Assembly (NCBI RefSeq): GCF_040448305.1
Contig: NZ_CP148752.1
Coordinates: 2,232,001 to 2,296,000, forward strand
Direction of reading: 5' to 3'
Length of the DNA: 64,000 nucleotides
Source of the DNA: Pseudomonas fluorescens
Lineage (GTDB): Bacteria > Pseudomonadota > Gammaproteobacteria > Pseudomonadales > Pseudomonadaceae
Shown here: positions 19,681 to 28,689 of the stretch, piece after piece
How the letters are laid out: the number at the start of each line of letters is the position of its first letter
How positions within the stretch are numbered: the first letter of the stretch is position 1
Translations under genes and position numbers: made by a program
Notes under the pieces: model-generated
The model's input: only the letters and a program-made list of their open reading frames with translations
The model's database searches: none
Told to the model about the DNA's origin: nothing

Positions 19681-19702
19681 CCGGCCCTGAGGGGCCGGTT
19701 TT
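19681..19702 (+). terminator. Terminator after purF
   Basis: The compact hairpin CCGGCCC-TGAG-GGGCCGG is followed by TTTTG, seven bases after the purF stop codon. Confidence 0.85.
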
Positions 19703-19746
19703 GTATCTGGCTTTTCATTTACGAGAATAGGGAAAGGAGTGACAGC

Positions 19747-20958
19747 ATGAGTCAGGATTGGGATGCCGGTCGGCTGGACAGCGACCTCGAAGGCGTAGCG
19801 TTCGATACCCTGGCCGTACGTGCCGGTCAGCACCGTACGCCGGAAGGCGAACACGGTGATCCGATGTTCTTCACTTCCAGCTATGTATTCCGCACCGCTG
19901 CCGACGCCGCCGCGCGTTTTGCCGGGGAAGTGCCGGGCAACGTTTACTCGCGCTACACCAACCCGACCGTACGCGCCTTCGAAGAGCGCATTGCCGCCCT
20001 GGAAAGCGCTGAGCAAGCCGTGGCGACTGCCACCGGCATGGCCGCGATCATGGCGGTGGTGATGAGCCTGTGCAGCGCTGGCGACCACGTTCTGGTATCG
20101 CGCAGCGTATTCGGCTCGACCATCAGCCTGTTCGAGAAGTACTTCAAACGTTTCGGTATCGAGGTCGATTACGTGGCCCTGGCGGACTTGTCCGGCTGGG
20201 ATGCGGCAATCAAGGCCAACACCAAATTGCTGTTTGTCGAGTCTCCATCCAATCCGCTGGCCGAGTTGGTCGACATCGCCGAGCTGTCGAAAATCGCCCA
20301 CGCCAAAGGCGCGATGCTGGTGGTCGACAACTGCTTCTGCACCCCGGCCTTGCAGCAGCCGCTGAAAATGGGCGCGGACATCGTCGTGCACTCGGCCACC
20401 AAGTTCATCGACGGCCAGGGTCGTTGCATGGGCGGCGTGGTTGCCGGTCGTAGCGAGCAGATGAAAGAGGTGGTCGGCTTCCTGCGTACCGCCGGGCCGA
20501 CCCTGAGCCCGTTCAACGCCTGGATCTTCCTCAAGGGCCTGGAAACCCTGAACCTGCGGATGAAGGCCCATTGCGCCAACGCCCAGCAACTGGCTGAGTG
20601 GCTGGAGCAGCAGGAAGGTATCGAGAAAGTCCATTACGCCGGCCTCAAGAGCCATCCGCAGCACGAACTGGCGCTGCGCCAGCAGAAGGGCTTTGGTGCG
20701 GTCGTCAGTTTTGAAGTGAAGGGCGGCAAAGAGGGCGCCTGGCGCTTTATCGATGCCACGCGCCTGATTTCGATCACCGCCAACCTGGGCGACAGCAAGA
20801 CCACCATCACCCATCCGAGCACCACGTCCCATGGTCGTCTGGCGCCGCAAGAGCGTGAAGCGGCGGGCATTCGTGACAGCCTGATCCGCGTGGCGGTCGG
20901 CCTGGAAGATGTGGCGGACCTGCAAGCCGATCTGGCGCGCGGCCTGGCTGCGTTGTGA
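19747..20958 (+). CDS. metZ: O-succinylhomoserine sulfhydrylase
   Basis: MetZ, 403 residues, a PLP enzyme of the Cys/Met metabolism family that makes homocysteine directly from O-succinylhomoserine and sulfide. The cofactor lysine is Lys219 in HSATKFIDGQGRCMGG. YSRYTNPTVRAFEERIAALE and VESPSNPLAELVDI are the usual phosphate and substrate segments. AAAGGAGTGACAGC provides a good ribosome site. It lies between purF and an SDR gene, as in P. aeruginosa. A cystathionine gamma-synthase is the closest alternative, but length and context favour MetZ. Confidence 0.95.
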   Translation: MSQDWDAGRLDSDLEGVAFDTLAVRAGQHRTPEGEHGDPMFFTSSYVFRTAADAAARFAGEVPGNVYSRYTNPTVRAFEERIAALESAEQAVATATGMAAIMAVVMSLCSAGDHVLVSRSVFGSTISLFEKYFKRFGIEVDYVALADLSGWDAAIKANTKLLFVESPSNPLAELVDIAELSKIAHAKGAMLVVDNCFCTPALQQPLKMGADIVVHSATKFIDGQGRCMGGVVAGRSEQMKEVVGFLRTAGPTLSPFNAWIFLKGLETLNLRMKAHCANAQQLAEWLEQQEGIEKVHYAGLKSHPQHELALRQQKGFGAVVSFEVKGGKEGAWRFIDATRLISITANLGDSKTTITHPSTTSHGRLAPQEREAAGIRDSLIRVAVGLEDVADLQADLARGLAAL

Positions 20959-21731
20959 TCGAGTTGTCTGTGCCGACCACTGGCTCAAATGGCCGCGTAG
21001 CGCTGGTGACCGGTGCTGCGCGGGGCATTGGCCTGGGGATCTCGGCCTGGCTGATCAGCGAAGGCTGGCAAGTCGTGCTGACCGATCTGGACCGGGAGCG
21101 CGGTTCGAAAGTGGCGAAAGTGCTGGGCGATAACGCTTGGTTCATCGCCATGGATGTCTCGAATGAAGGGCAAGTCGCACTTGGGGTGGCCGAGGTGCTC
21201 GGCCAGTTCGGGCGCCTGGATGCGCTGGTATGCAACGCAGCGGTTGCCGATCCGCACAACATCACCCTGGAAAGCCTCGACCTGGCTCACTGGAATCGGG
21301 TGTTGGCGGTGAACCTCAGTGGGCCGATGTTGCTGGCCAAGCACTGTGCGCCGTACCTGCGCGCTCACAGCGGTGCCATCGTCAATCTGGCCTCGACCCG
21401 CGCCGGGCAGTCGGAGCCTGACACAGAGGCCTATGCGGCGAGCAAGGGCGGTCTGTTGGCCCTGACGCATGCGTTGGCCATCAGCCTTGGCCCGGAGATC
21501 CGGGTCAATGCGGTCAGCCCTGGCTGGATCGATGCGCGCGACCCCAGGGTGCGACGTGCCGAACCGTTGACCGAAGCCGATCATGCCCAGCATCCGGCGG
21601 GCAGGGTAGGGACGGTCGAGGATGTCGCGGCGATGGTGGCCTGGCTGTTGTCGAGGAACGCCGGGTTTGTCACTGGCCAGGAATTCGTGGTCGATGGCGG
21701 CATGACCAAGAAGATGATTTACAGCGAGTAA
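20955..21731 (+). CDS. Short-chain dehydrogenase/reductase downstream of metZ
   Basis: A classical SDR of 258 residues with GTG start overlapping the metZ stop (GTGA). The Rossmann motif is VTGAARGIGLGISAWL and the NNAG-equivalent is CNAAVADP. The catalytic Ser/Tyr/Lys are in VNLASTRA and EAYAASKGG, and VNAVSPGWID follows. The C-terminus (QEFVVDGGMTKKM) is typical. The cofactor is probably NAD, judging from the aspartate after strand 2 (LTDLDRERG). The substrate is unknown. Translational coupling to metZ suggests a shared message. Confidence 0.92.
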   Translation: MIELSVPTTGSNGRVALVTGAARGIGLGISAWLISEGWQVVLTDLDRERGSKVAKVLGDNAWFIAMDVSNEGQVALGVAEVLGQFGRLDALVCNAAVADPHNITLESLDLAHWNRVLAVNLSGPMLLAKHCAPYLRAHSGAIVNLASTRAGQSEPDTEAYAASKGGLLALTHALAISLGPEIRVNAVSPGWIDARDPRVRRAEPLTEADHAQHPAGRVGTVEDVAAMVAWLLSRNAGFVTGQEFVVDGGMTKKMIYSE

Positions 21732-21763
21732 GCTCCGGGATTGATGTTGAATGTGCTGCCGCT

Positions 21764-21860
21764 TTCGCGAGCAAGTCGAATCGTCGCACCGCCGCTCCCA
21801 CATTTGGAATGCATTCCCCTGTGGGAGCGGGCTTGCTCCGGGCGGCGTTCCGACGAAAGC
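21764..21860. repeat. Degenerate REP-like inverted repeats, copy 4
   Basis: A diverged doublet: TTCGCGAGCAAG at 21764 and TGTGGGAGCGGGCTTGCTCC near 21820-21840. It is interrupted by a second inverted segment (GTCGAATCGTCG / CGACGAAAGC). It resembles copies 1-3 but belongs to a different REP subtype. Confidence 0.7.
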
Positions 21861-21915
21861 GGACTTACTGCATATACATAATTTTGTCTTTTTCAGAAAA
21901 ACTTCAATCCTGCTA

Positions 21916-21944
21916 TTGACTTAGGTTCGCTACCTGCGTAAATT
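21916..21944 (+). promoter_or_regulatory. tRNA cluster promoter
   Basis: TTGACT (21916-21921), 17-base spacer, TAAATT (21939-21944), 22 bases before the tRNA-Val gene. A GC-rich tract follows the -10, which resembles a stringent discriminator. Confidence 0.65.
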
Positions 21945-21966
21945 TCGCGGCCTCGGAGATGCAAAC

Positions 21967-22042
21967 GGGTGATTAGCTCAGCTGGGAGAGCGTCTGCCTT
22001 ACAAGCAGAATGTCGGCGGTTCGATCCCGTCATCACCCACCA
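21967..22042 (+). tRNA. tRNA-Val(UAC)
   Basis: A 76-base cloverleaf. The acceptor GGGTGAT pairs with ATCACCC before ACCA, the D arm is AGCTCAGCTGGGAGAGC, the anticodon loop CTTACAA carries TAC, and the T arm is GGCGGTTCGATCCCGTC. CCA is encoded. Confidence 0.97.
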
Positions 22043-22095
22043 CTTCCGGGATACTTGCGAAAGCAAGAGGTAGGCTGAAATGCCTCCACCGACGC

Positions 22096-22172
22096 GCAGC
22101 GGTAGTTCAGTCGGTTAGAATACCGGCCTGTCACGCCGGGGGTCGCGGGTTCGAGTCCCGTCCGCTGCGCCA
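22096..22172 (+). tRNA. tRNA-Asp(GUC), first copy
   Basis: A 77-base cloverleaf. The acceptor GCAGCGG pairs with CCGCTGC, the anticodon loop CTGTCAC holds GTC, the T arm is GCGGGTTCGAGTCCCGT, and CCA is encoded. It is 53 bases behind tRNA-Val. Confidence 0.97.
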
Positions 22173-22277
22173 TATTTTCCGAGCCAGGCATGCCCTGATT
22201 CGAGATTAAAAGAGAGATTGAAAAGTCTCAGAGCTTTTAATCAGACGAGTTAATTGAGCGTCAGCTCAAAGCGATAC

Positions 22278-22354
22278 GCAGCGGTAGTTCAGTCGGTTAG
22301 AATACCGGCCTGTCACGCCGGGGGTCGCGGGTTCGAGTCCCGTCCGCTGCGCCA
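22278..22354 (+). tRNA. tRNA-Asp(GUC), second copy
   Basis: Identical over all 77 bases to the copy at 22096. The 105-base spacer between the two is AT-rich and contains the palindromic AAAGTCTCAGAGCTTTT stretch. Confidence 0.97.
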
Positions 22355-22427
22355 TATCTGCCCCGAGGCCCACTGAACGCCTTGGAGCTACGAAGAAACC
22401 ACTGGTTACTTCGAGTCGATAGCAAAG

Positions 22428-22455
22428 ACCCTGGTCGAAAGACCGGGGTTTTTTG
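22428..22455 (+). terminator. Terminator of the tRNA cluster
   Basis: The stem ACCCTGGTC-GAAA-GACCGGGGT (one T-G pair) is followed by six T. It lies 73 bases after the last tRNA. Confidence 0.9.
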
Positions 22456-22685
22456 TGTCTGCGATTTGGCTTTTTCTCCCTCCTCACGACCCTCACGGTT
22501 TCGCATCTGCCGACCAAGCGCGGATGGCCAGTGAATTGCGATACCTCCTGAAATTCCCCCTCAATAATTCACAGCCTTGATAAACCGGCACCGCGCGGCC
22601 GAAATATCTGCTCGTCATCAAATTATTCAAGCATTTACCGGGTGCAAATCGCACAAAGGACTTGGTTTGACCTCTCAACACTAAT

Positions 22686-22707
22686 TAGAATGAGTCGCAT
22701 TTATAAT
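22686..22707 (+). promoter_or_regulatory. Possible Fur box overlapping the -10 of the iron operon
   Basis: AATGAGTCGCATT (22689-22701) matches 9 of 13 central bases of the Fur consensus (AATGATAATCATT). It runs straight into TATAAT at 22702-22707. Position and downstream genes fit iron-Fur repression. No good -35 is seen. The 378-base gap from the last tRNA-Asp to the sigma-factor gene holds only the tRNA terminator and this site. Confidence 0.55.
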
Positions 22708-22732
22708 ATTTCTTCGCGCAGGGTTTCTTTAG

Positions 22733-23242
22733 ATGAGTGATGCAGCGTTGCCGCCGGAGCAAACCTTCCACGACCTGTACCGCGATCACCGGAGCTGGCT
22801 CGAGGGATGGTTGAGACGACGCATGGGCAATGGCAGCGACGCGGCGGACCTGAGCCAGGACACCTTCGTTCGTTTGCTCGCCAGTTCTCAGCGCATCGCC
22901 GACCTGCAAGAGCCTCGCGCCTACCTGGCGACAGTCGGCAAGCGGCTGCTGGCCAACTTCTACCAGCGCCGCAGCCTGGAGCAAGCCTATCTCGATGCAT
23001 TGGCGTTGCTGCCCGAGGACTGCGTGCCGTCCCCCGAGCAACGCTGGATCCTGCTGGAAACCCTGCAAGCCCTGGACGAATTGCTCGATGGCTTACCGGG
23101 CCCGGTACGCCGAGCGTTTCTCTTGAGTCAGCTGGAAGGCCTGGGCTATCAAGAGATTGCCGAGCGTCTGCAAGTATCGGAACGCACGATCAAGCGCTAC
23201 ATGGCTCAAGCCTACGAACATTGCCTGCTGGTGGACCTGTGA
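22733..23242 (+). CDS. FecI-like ECF sigma factor
   Basis: A 169-residue iron-starvation ECF sigma factor. Region 2 (about 10-75) includes FHDLYRDHRSWLEGWLRRRM and DAADLSQDTFVRLL. Region 4 (about 105-160) has the helix-turn-helix LEGLGYQEIAERLQVSERTIKRYMAQA. It ends LLVDL, and its stop overlaps the GTG start of the FecR-like gene, so sigma and anti-sigma are coupled. It should direct transcription of the receptor gene when the receptor binds its ferri-siderophore. A possible Fur box stands directly upstream. Confidence 0.93.
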   Translation: MSDAALPPEQTFHDLYRDHRSWLEGWLRRRMGNGSDAADLSQDTFVRLLASSQRIADLQEPRAYLATVGKRLLANFYQRRSLEQAYLDALALLPEDCVPSPEQRWILLETLQALDELLDGLPGPVRRAFLLSQLEGLGYQEIAERLQVSERTIKRYMAQAYEHCLLVDL

Positions 23243-24189
23243 ACGGTTCGGCACCTTCGGCCCAGGCCCGGCAAGTCGTGCGGGCCGCTGCGCAGTGGCT
23301 GGCCCTCATGGAATCCGGCTGCGCCAATGAACAGGACCGGGCGCAGCTGCAGAGCTGGCGCGATAGTCATTGCAGTCACGAGCAGGCCTGGCAGAAAGTG
23401 CAACTCTTGCGCCAACGCTTTGCCGACCTGCCATCGGCCTTGGCTATGGCCAGCCTGGACCGGCCACAAGCCAGTCGACGTACCGTGCTCAAGCGCGCTG
23501 TTGGCGCGGTGGCGTTGCTGCCGACCGCCTGGCTGATCAGTCGACAGTTGCCTCTGGATGCCTGGAGTGCCGACCTGCGGACCGCCACCGGGGAAAGTAA
23601 AAAAGTCCAATTGGCCGATGGCAGCTTTGTGCAACTGAACACTGCCAGTGCCGTCGATCTCGACCTGAAGCACCGACGCCTGACCCTCGTGGATGGCGAA
23701 ATGGCGCTGAATGTGCCCGGGGTCTCGCCGCTGACGATTCTCACGCGCTTCGGGCAAGTGGTCGTCAGTCAGGGCGAGGTGTGTGTTCGTCAGGGGCAGA
23801 CGGGTTGCAAGGTGTCGGTGCTCAAAGGCACGGTGCAGTTGCAGCCTCTGCACGGACCGGTCTTTTCGTTGCGCGGTGGCCAGCAGGTCAGCCTTCAAGC
23901 GGCGGGTGCCGGTGTCGTGGAGCCATTCGACGTGCTGGCCCCAGGCTGGCGTGAGGGTGTGCTGATGGCGCAGAACCAGCCCTTGGGGGATTTTCTGCGC
24001 GAACTCAGCACCTATCGTCCGGGCGTGTTGCGTTGGGAACCCGAGCTGGAATCGCTGCGCATCACCGGCAGTTTCCGCCTTGAAGACACCGATCGCATTC
24101 TGGCGCTGCTGGCGGCCAGCCTGCCGCTGGAGGTGCATTCGCGTACGCGTTACTGGGTAACGCTGGTGCCGCGCAAAAATAGTGTTTAA
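23239..24189 (+). CDS. FecR-like sigma regulator
   Basis: A 316-residue transmembrane anti-sigma/sigma regulator. The cytoplasmic N-terminal DUF4880-type domain (AAAQWLALMESG...LQSWRDSHCSHEQAWQ) is followed by a transmembrane helix near residue 80-100 (TVLKRAVGAVALLPTAWLI). The periplasmic FecR domain (ATGESKKVQLADGSFVQLNTASA) comes next, then a C-terminal STN-like segment that should touch the receptor signalling domain. The GTG at 23239 overlaps the sigma-factor stop. Longer frames overlap the sigma gene fully and are discarded. Its partners are the sigma factor upstream and the receptor 67 bases downstream. Confidence 0.92.
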   Translation: MNGSAPSAQARQVVRAAAQWLALMESGCANEQDRAQLQSWRDSHCSHEQAWQKVQLLRQRFADLPSALAMASLDRPQASRRTVLKRAVGAVALLPTAWLISRQLPLDAWSADLRTATGESKKVQLADGSFVQLNTASAVDLDLKHRRLTLVDGEMALNVPGVSPLTILTRFGQVVVSQGEVCVRQGQTGCKVSVLKGTVQLQPLHGPVFSLRGGQQVSLQAAGAGVVEPFDVLAPGWREGVLMAQNQPLGDFLRELSTYRPGVLRWEPELESLRITGSFRLEDTDRILALLAASLPLEVHSRTRYWVTLVPRKNSV

Positions 24190-24256
24190 AGCGTGTCCCC
24201 TTTTTTCGCGTCGCTTGTCATTCAAGGTAAGCGAAACGAAATCAGAGAGATTCACA

Positions 24257-26680
24257 ATGCCCGCAGTGATGTCTAGCAGTATGCGTCCGGCTCCATCCAG
24301 GTTGCGCCCGTTGTTGCACTTGAGTCTGTTGTTGAGCCTGAGTGCCTGTCCGTTGTTCATCACTGCCGGTTGGGCCGAAGACGCGCCGCGCCGCAGCTAT
24401 CAGGTGCCAGCCGGTAGCCTCGACGCTGCGCTGACCCGTTTCGCCGGGCTGGCCGGGGTCAATCTGTCAGTGGACCCGGGGCTGGTGAGCGGGCGCACCA
24501 GCCCCGGTCTGTCCGGCGACTTCGCGGTGGAGGAGGGCTTCGCCCAACTGCTGCAGGGTTCCGGTCTGCAACTGCAGCCGGTGGGCGAACAGGCGTACAT
24601 GCTGACCCCGGTGCCAACAGGCAGCAGCCTGCAATTGGGCGCTACCTCTATTTACGCGACGGCGGACACGGCGCACGGTGATCCGTATGTCGGCGGGCAG
24701 GTGGCACGCCGTGGATCGCAAGGCTTGCTGGGCTCGAAGGACTTCATGGAGACGCCGTTCAGCGAGACCACCTACACCAGTGAGTTGGTGAAAAACCTGC
24801 AGGCGCGTACCCTGGGCGACCTCGTGGCCAGCGATCCCTCGGTTCGCGCCACCAACCCGGCGGGTGGGCGGTATGAGCAGTTCACCATTCGCGGAATGAG
24901 CCTGTTCAACAGTGATGTCTCCTACAACGGTCTCTACGGCATCCTGCCGACGTACACCATCGACATGGAAATGGCCGATCGCGTCGACATCCTCAAAGGC
25001 CCGAGCCAGCTGATCAATGGCATCTCGCCGCGGGGCAGCGTGGGTGGCGGGATCAACGTGGTGCCCAAGCGCGCCACCGACGTGCCCATTACTTCGTTTA
25101 CCGGCAACTACGCTTCCGACAGCCAGGTCGGCGGGGCCGTGGACATCGGACGGCGCTTTGGTGAGGGGGACATGTTCGGTGTTCGTTTCAACGGCGTGAA
25201 GCAGTCCGGCGACACCGAATGGGATCACCAGAGTGTTGACCGCGAGATGGCTGTGCTGGGCCTGGACTTTCGCGGTGAGCGCCTGCGGCTCTCGACGGAT
25301 GTCGGACATAACGAGCGTGACACCGACGCCCCGCAGGAACGTGTGCAGGTGGGCGCCAACGCTCAGGTTCCGCACGCCAGCGATGTTCGCCACAACTATG
25401 CGCAGCCGTGGAGCAAGGCGCGGACCAAGGACACCTTCGGAACGGTGACCGGCGAGTACGATGTCAGCGATTCCGTCATGGTGTACGCCGGTGCGGGCGC
25501 GCGTAAAAGCAATCATGACTTCCTCCGGCACGCCGTAGCGGTCACCAACGACGCGGGCAACTTCATTGTTCTGCCACGTGACTTCACCCGTGACGAAAAT
25601 GTCCGCACGGCCAATGCCGGGGTACGCAACTGGTTCCATACCGGTCCGGTGAGCCATGAAATCAACCTGGCTGCCAGCTATTTCTACATGGACTTCGAAA
25701 ACGGCGGCGCCCGTTATGCCGCTGCCCCGAGCAACATCTACAACCCGGTGCAAACACCGACACCCATCACTCCCACGCGCCTTGATTCCGAGGTGTATAC
25801 CGAGAACCGTTCCAGCAGCGTGGCGTTGTCCGACACATTGGGTTTCTTCGATGACCGAGTGCTGTTGACCCTCGGCGCCCGCTGGCAGCGAGTGCAGGTC
25901 GACGACTGGACGGATAATGTCAAAGGCGACACGGGCTACGACGAAGAAAAGGTTTCGCCCTCGGGCGGCATCCTGTTCAAGGCCACCGATAAGCTCTCGT
26001 TGTATGCCAACTACATGGAGGGCCTGAGCCAGGGCAAGATCGCGCCGTCGACCTCGGTGAACGAAGACGAGATCTTCCCCCCGTTCATCAGTCGGCAGGT
26101 CGAGGTCGGTGCCAAATATGACGCAGGTGCGTTCGCCATCACCACAGCGGTGTTCCGGATCAAGCAGCCGGCTTATGAAACCAACGCCACGACGCGGGTT
26201 TTCGGCCCGAACGGCAAACGGGAAAACAAGGGTGTGGAAGTCAGTGTGTTCGGTGAGCCGCTCAAAGGCTTCCGCCTGCTCGGCGGCGTCATGTACATCG
26301 ACAGCGAGCTGACCGATACCACCAACGGCACCTTTGACGGCAACCGCGCTCCCGCCACACCGGAATACAACGTCAACCTGGGGGCCGAGTGGGACGTGCC
26401 GAATGTACAAGGCCTGACCCTGACCAGCCGCGGCATCTATTCCAGCTCGCAGTATCTGGACCAGTCCAATAACAAGGAAATCGATGCCTGGACGCGTTTC
26501 GACGTGGGCGCGCGCTACGCCTTCAAGGTCGAAGAAAAGAACATCACCCTGCGTGCCAATGTCGAGAACGTGGCCGACAAGCGCTACTGGAGTTCCGCCG
26601 GGGCCTCGGATGACAGCGAGCCTGGATTGACGCTTGCGACGCCACGAACCTACCTGCTTTCGGCGACCGTCGACTTCTGA
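24257..26680 (+). CDS. TonB-dependent siderophore receptor with N-terminal signalling domain
   Basis: An outer-membrane transducer of 807 residues. A signal peptide (about 1-40) precedes an STN signalling domain (about 45-110, YQVPAGSLDAALTRFAGLAG). The plug starts near 180 (ASDPSVRATNPAGGRYEQFT, then IRGM and VDILKGPSQLINGISPRGS). The 22-strand barrel ends in the expected aromatic TYLLSATVDF. AGAGAG before the ATG at 24257 supports this start over the ATG at 24182, which overlaps fecR. Close family members import ferric hydroxamates such as ferrichrome or ferrioxamine. Here the substrate is inferred only from the FhuF-like reductase in the operon. Confidence 0.93.
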   Translation: MPAVMSSSMRPAPSRLRPLLHLSLLLSLSACPLFITAGWAEDAPRRSYQVPAGSLDAALTRFAGLAGVNLSVDPGLVSGRTSPGLSGDFAVEEGFAQLLQGSGLQLQPVGEQAYMLTPVPTGSSLQLGATSIYATADTAHGDPYVGGQVARRGSQGLLGSKDFMETPFSETTYTSELVKNLQARTLGDLVASDPSVRATNPAGGRYEQFTIRGMSLFNSDVSYNGLYGILPTYTIDMEMADRVDILKGPSQLINGISPRGSVGGGINVVPKRATDVPITSFTGNYASDSQVGGAVDIGRRFGEGDMFGVRFNGVKQSGDTEWDHQSVDREMAVLGLDFRGERLRLSTDVGHNERDTDAPQERVQVGANAQVPHASDVRHNYAQPWSKARTKDTFGTVTGEYDVSDSVMVYAGAGARKSNHDFLRHAVAVTNDAGNFIVLPRDFTRDENVRTANAGVRNWFHTGPVSHEINLAASYFYMDFENGGARYAAAPSNIYNPVQTPTPITPTRLDSEVYTENRSSSVALSDTLGFFDDRVLLTLGARWQRVQVDDWTDNVKGDTGYDEEKVSPSGGILFKATDKLSLYANYMEGLSQGKIAPSTSVNEDEIFPPFISRQVEVGAKYDAGAFAITTAVFRIKQPAYETNATTRVFGPNGKRENKGVEVSVFGEPLKGFRLLGGVMYIDSELTDTTNGTFDGNRAPATPEYNVNLGAEWDVPNVQGLTLTSRGIYSSSQYLDQSNNKEIDAWTRFDVGARYAFKVEEKNITLRANVENVADKRYWSSAGASDDSEPGLTLATPRTYLLSATVDF

Positions 26681-26758
26681 ATCGATTCAACCGTGCGTTG
26701 CGCCACAGGGAAGGGCGCTGCCGAGTTGCGTCATGCATCGATTGCAGAGGACCAGAGC

Positions 26759-27700
26759 ATGCCCAGCCTCACTAACCCGCTCAAGAACGAACAGATCAAC
26801 ACGCCCTCCAGGCGCACGCTGCTGCGCCTGTCCCTGGGCATGCTCGCACTCAGGTTCACTCCGTCGGCGTGGGCTCTGGCCGATGCCGCGCCGCTGCGGG
26901 TGATCACCCTGTTTCAGGGCGCCACCGACAGCGCCGTGGCGTTGGGCATCATGCCGTGCGGCATCGTCGATTCCTGGAGTGAAAAACCCACCTATCGCTA
27001 TCTGCGCTCGACGCTGGAGGCGGTGCCCCATGTCGGCCTGGAAACCCAGCCGAGCCTTGAGGACATCGCGCTGCTGAAGCCGGACGTGATCATCGCCTCG
27101 CGCTTTCGCCATGAGCGCATCGCACCCTTGCTCAAGCAGATCGCTCCGGTGGTGATGCTGGAAGAGGTGTTCGAATTCAAAAAGACCCTGGCGTTGATGG
27201 GCCTGGCCTTGCACCGCCAGCAGCGGGCTGACGAGGTGTTGGCCCGCTGGCAGCTGCGCACGGCACAACTGCGCCGGCAACTGCAGCAGAAGTTTGCCGG
27301 GCGCTGGCCGCCTACGGTGTCGATTCTGGATGTCCGCGAAGACCATATCCGCAGTTATTTGCCGGCCAGTTTTCCAGGTTCGGTAGTCACTGAACTGGGG
27401 TTGGGGTGGAGTGAGGCCAGTCGGGCGGCGAGCGGGGTATCGATCAAACTCACCAGCAAGGAAAGTCTGGCGGTGGTCAATGCCGACATTTTCTTTGTCT
27501 TCTTGCGCGCAGAGAAACCGGCAGTGCAGCGAAACTATGAAAGCCTGGTGCAGCATCCGCTGTGGCAGCAAATGCGTGCGCCGCAACAGGGGCAGGTGTG
27601 GCGGGTCGACGGGGTGGCCTGGAGCCTGTCGGGCGGGATGCTTGGGGCGAACCTGATGCTCGATGATGTTGCGCGGCTGGTCACGGCGGATGCGACCTGA
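26759..27700 (+). CDS. Iron-siderophore ABC transporter substrate-binding protein
   Basis: A 313-residue class III (FecB/FhuD-like) periplasmic binding protein. The N-terminus contains SRRTLLRLSLGMLALRFTPS, a twin-arginine-like signal, and cleavage is expected after about residue 44 (WALADA). The mature part has the two-lobed fold signature: LRVITLFQGATDSAVALGIM, PSLEDIALLKPDVIIAS and the C-terminal VWRVDGVAWSLSGG. AGAGGA before the ATG at 26759 fixes the start. It hands the siderophore to the permeases encoded immediately downstream (stop and start overlap by one base). Confidence 0.92.
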   Translation: MPSLTNPLKNEQINTPSRRTLLRLSLGMLALRFTPSAWALADAAPLRVITLFQGATDSAVALGIMPCGIVDSWSEKPTYRYLRSTLEAVPHVGLETQPSLEDIALLKPDVIIASRFRHERIAPLLKQIAPVVMLEEVFEFKKTLALMGLALHRQQRADEVLARWQLRTAQLRRQLQQKFAGRWPPTVSILDVREDHIRSYLPASFPGSVVTELGLGWSEASRAASGVSIKLTSKESLAVVNADIFFVFLRAEKPAVQRNYESLVQHPLWQQMRAPQQGQVWRVDGVAWSLSGGMLGANLMLDDVARLVTADAT

Positions 27701-28689
27701 TGAGCAATGGTTTGAAGCTGTGCTGTGCCGGGGTCGTGTTGCTGCTCAGCAGCGTGCTGAGCCTGGCGGTCGGAGCGACCTGGATTCCGTTGTCGCAAAT
27801 TGCCGCAGCCTTCGTGCATCCCGACCCGCTCAGCGTCAGCCATGTGCTGGTGACCACCACACGCCTGTCGCGCACCTTGATGGCGATGGCCGTAGGCGCG
27901 AGCCTGGCCGTGGCGGGGGCCTTGATGCAGGCGCTGACGCGCAATCCGCTGGCGTCCCCCGGCTTGTTCGGGATCAATGCCGGCGCGACTTTTTTTATCA
28001 TCCTGTGTTCCTCGCTGTTTTCCCTGTCATCCCCGGATGCCTGGCTGTGGTGCGCGTTCATCGGCGCGGCCGTGGCTGGCAGCCTGGTGTGGCTGATCGG
28101 CAACATGGGGCGGGGCAGTCTCAGTCCGTTGCGCATTGTGCTGGCGGGTGCGGCGATGGCCGCATTGTTCTCCGCGTTCAGCCAGGCGTTGCTGGTGGTC
28201 AATCAGGATGGGCTGGATACAGTGCTGTTCTGGCTGGCGGGCTCGTTGACCGAGCGCAGCCTGTCGGTCGCCGCGCCAATGCTGATCTGTGGCGTACTTG
28301 GGCTGTTCGGCGCGATGTTGCTGGCGGGGCAGGTCAACGTGCTCAACGCCGGCGAGGAGATCGCCACCGGCCTGGGGCAGCGCACCGGTTTGATCCGGCT
28401 GCTGATGAGCGTGCTGGTGGTCGGTCTGGCGGGCAGTGCCGTGGCATTGGCCGGCAGCATCGGGTTTATCGGTTTGCTGGTGCCGCACATGGTGCGCAAG
28501 GGCTTGTCCATCGATCACCGTTGGTTGCTGCCGGGGAGTGCGCTACTCGGCGCGATTGTCCTGCTGCTGGCCGATACCTTGTCGCGGGTGTTGATCCTGC
28601 CGCAGGAGGTGCCGGTTGGGGTGATGACGGCGTTGTTCGGCGCACCGTTTTTCATTCTGTTGGCCCGGCGCGGAGGTCGTTATGGATAA
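27700..28689 (+). CDS. Iron-siderophore ABC transporter permease (FecC-like)
   Basis: A 329-residue FecCD/BtuC-family permease with about nine to ten membrane helices. Family hallmarks are RLSRTLMAMAVGASLAVAGA, the ALTRNPLASPGLFGINAGAT loop and GSIGFIGLLVPHMVR, which contacts the ATPase. It starts at the ATG that shares the A of the preceding stop (TGATG) and overlaps the second permease by eight bases. It should form a heterodimeric channel with that protein, as FecC and FecD do. Confidence 0.95.
   Translation: MSNGLKLCCAGVVLLLSSVLSLAVGATWIPLSQIAAAFVHPDPLSVSHVLVTTTRLSRTLMAMAVGASLAVAGALMQALTRNPLASPGLFGINAGATFFIILCSSLFSLSSPDAWLWCAFIGAAVAGSLVWLIGNMGRGSLSPLRIVLAGAAMAALFSAFSQALLVVNQDGLDTVLFWLAGSLTERSLSVAAPMLICGVLGLFGAMLLAGQVNVLNAGEEIATGLGQRTGLIRLLMSVLVVGLAGSAVALAGSIGFIGLLVPHMVRKGLSIDHRWLLPGSALLGAIVLLLADTLSRVLILPQEVPVGVMTALFGAPFFILLARRGGRYG

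Noticed and set aside
22200..22260. Possible CRISPR-like or att repeat between the two tRNA-Asp genes
   Set aside because: The repetition comes only from the two identical tRNA genes; the spacer holds a single small palindrome.
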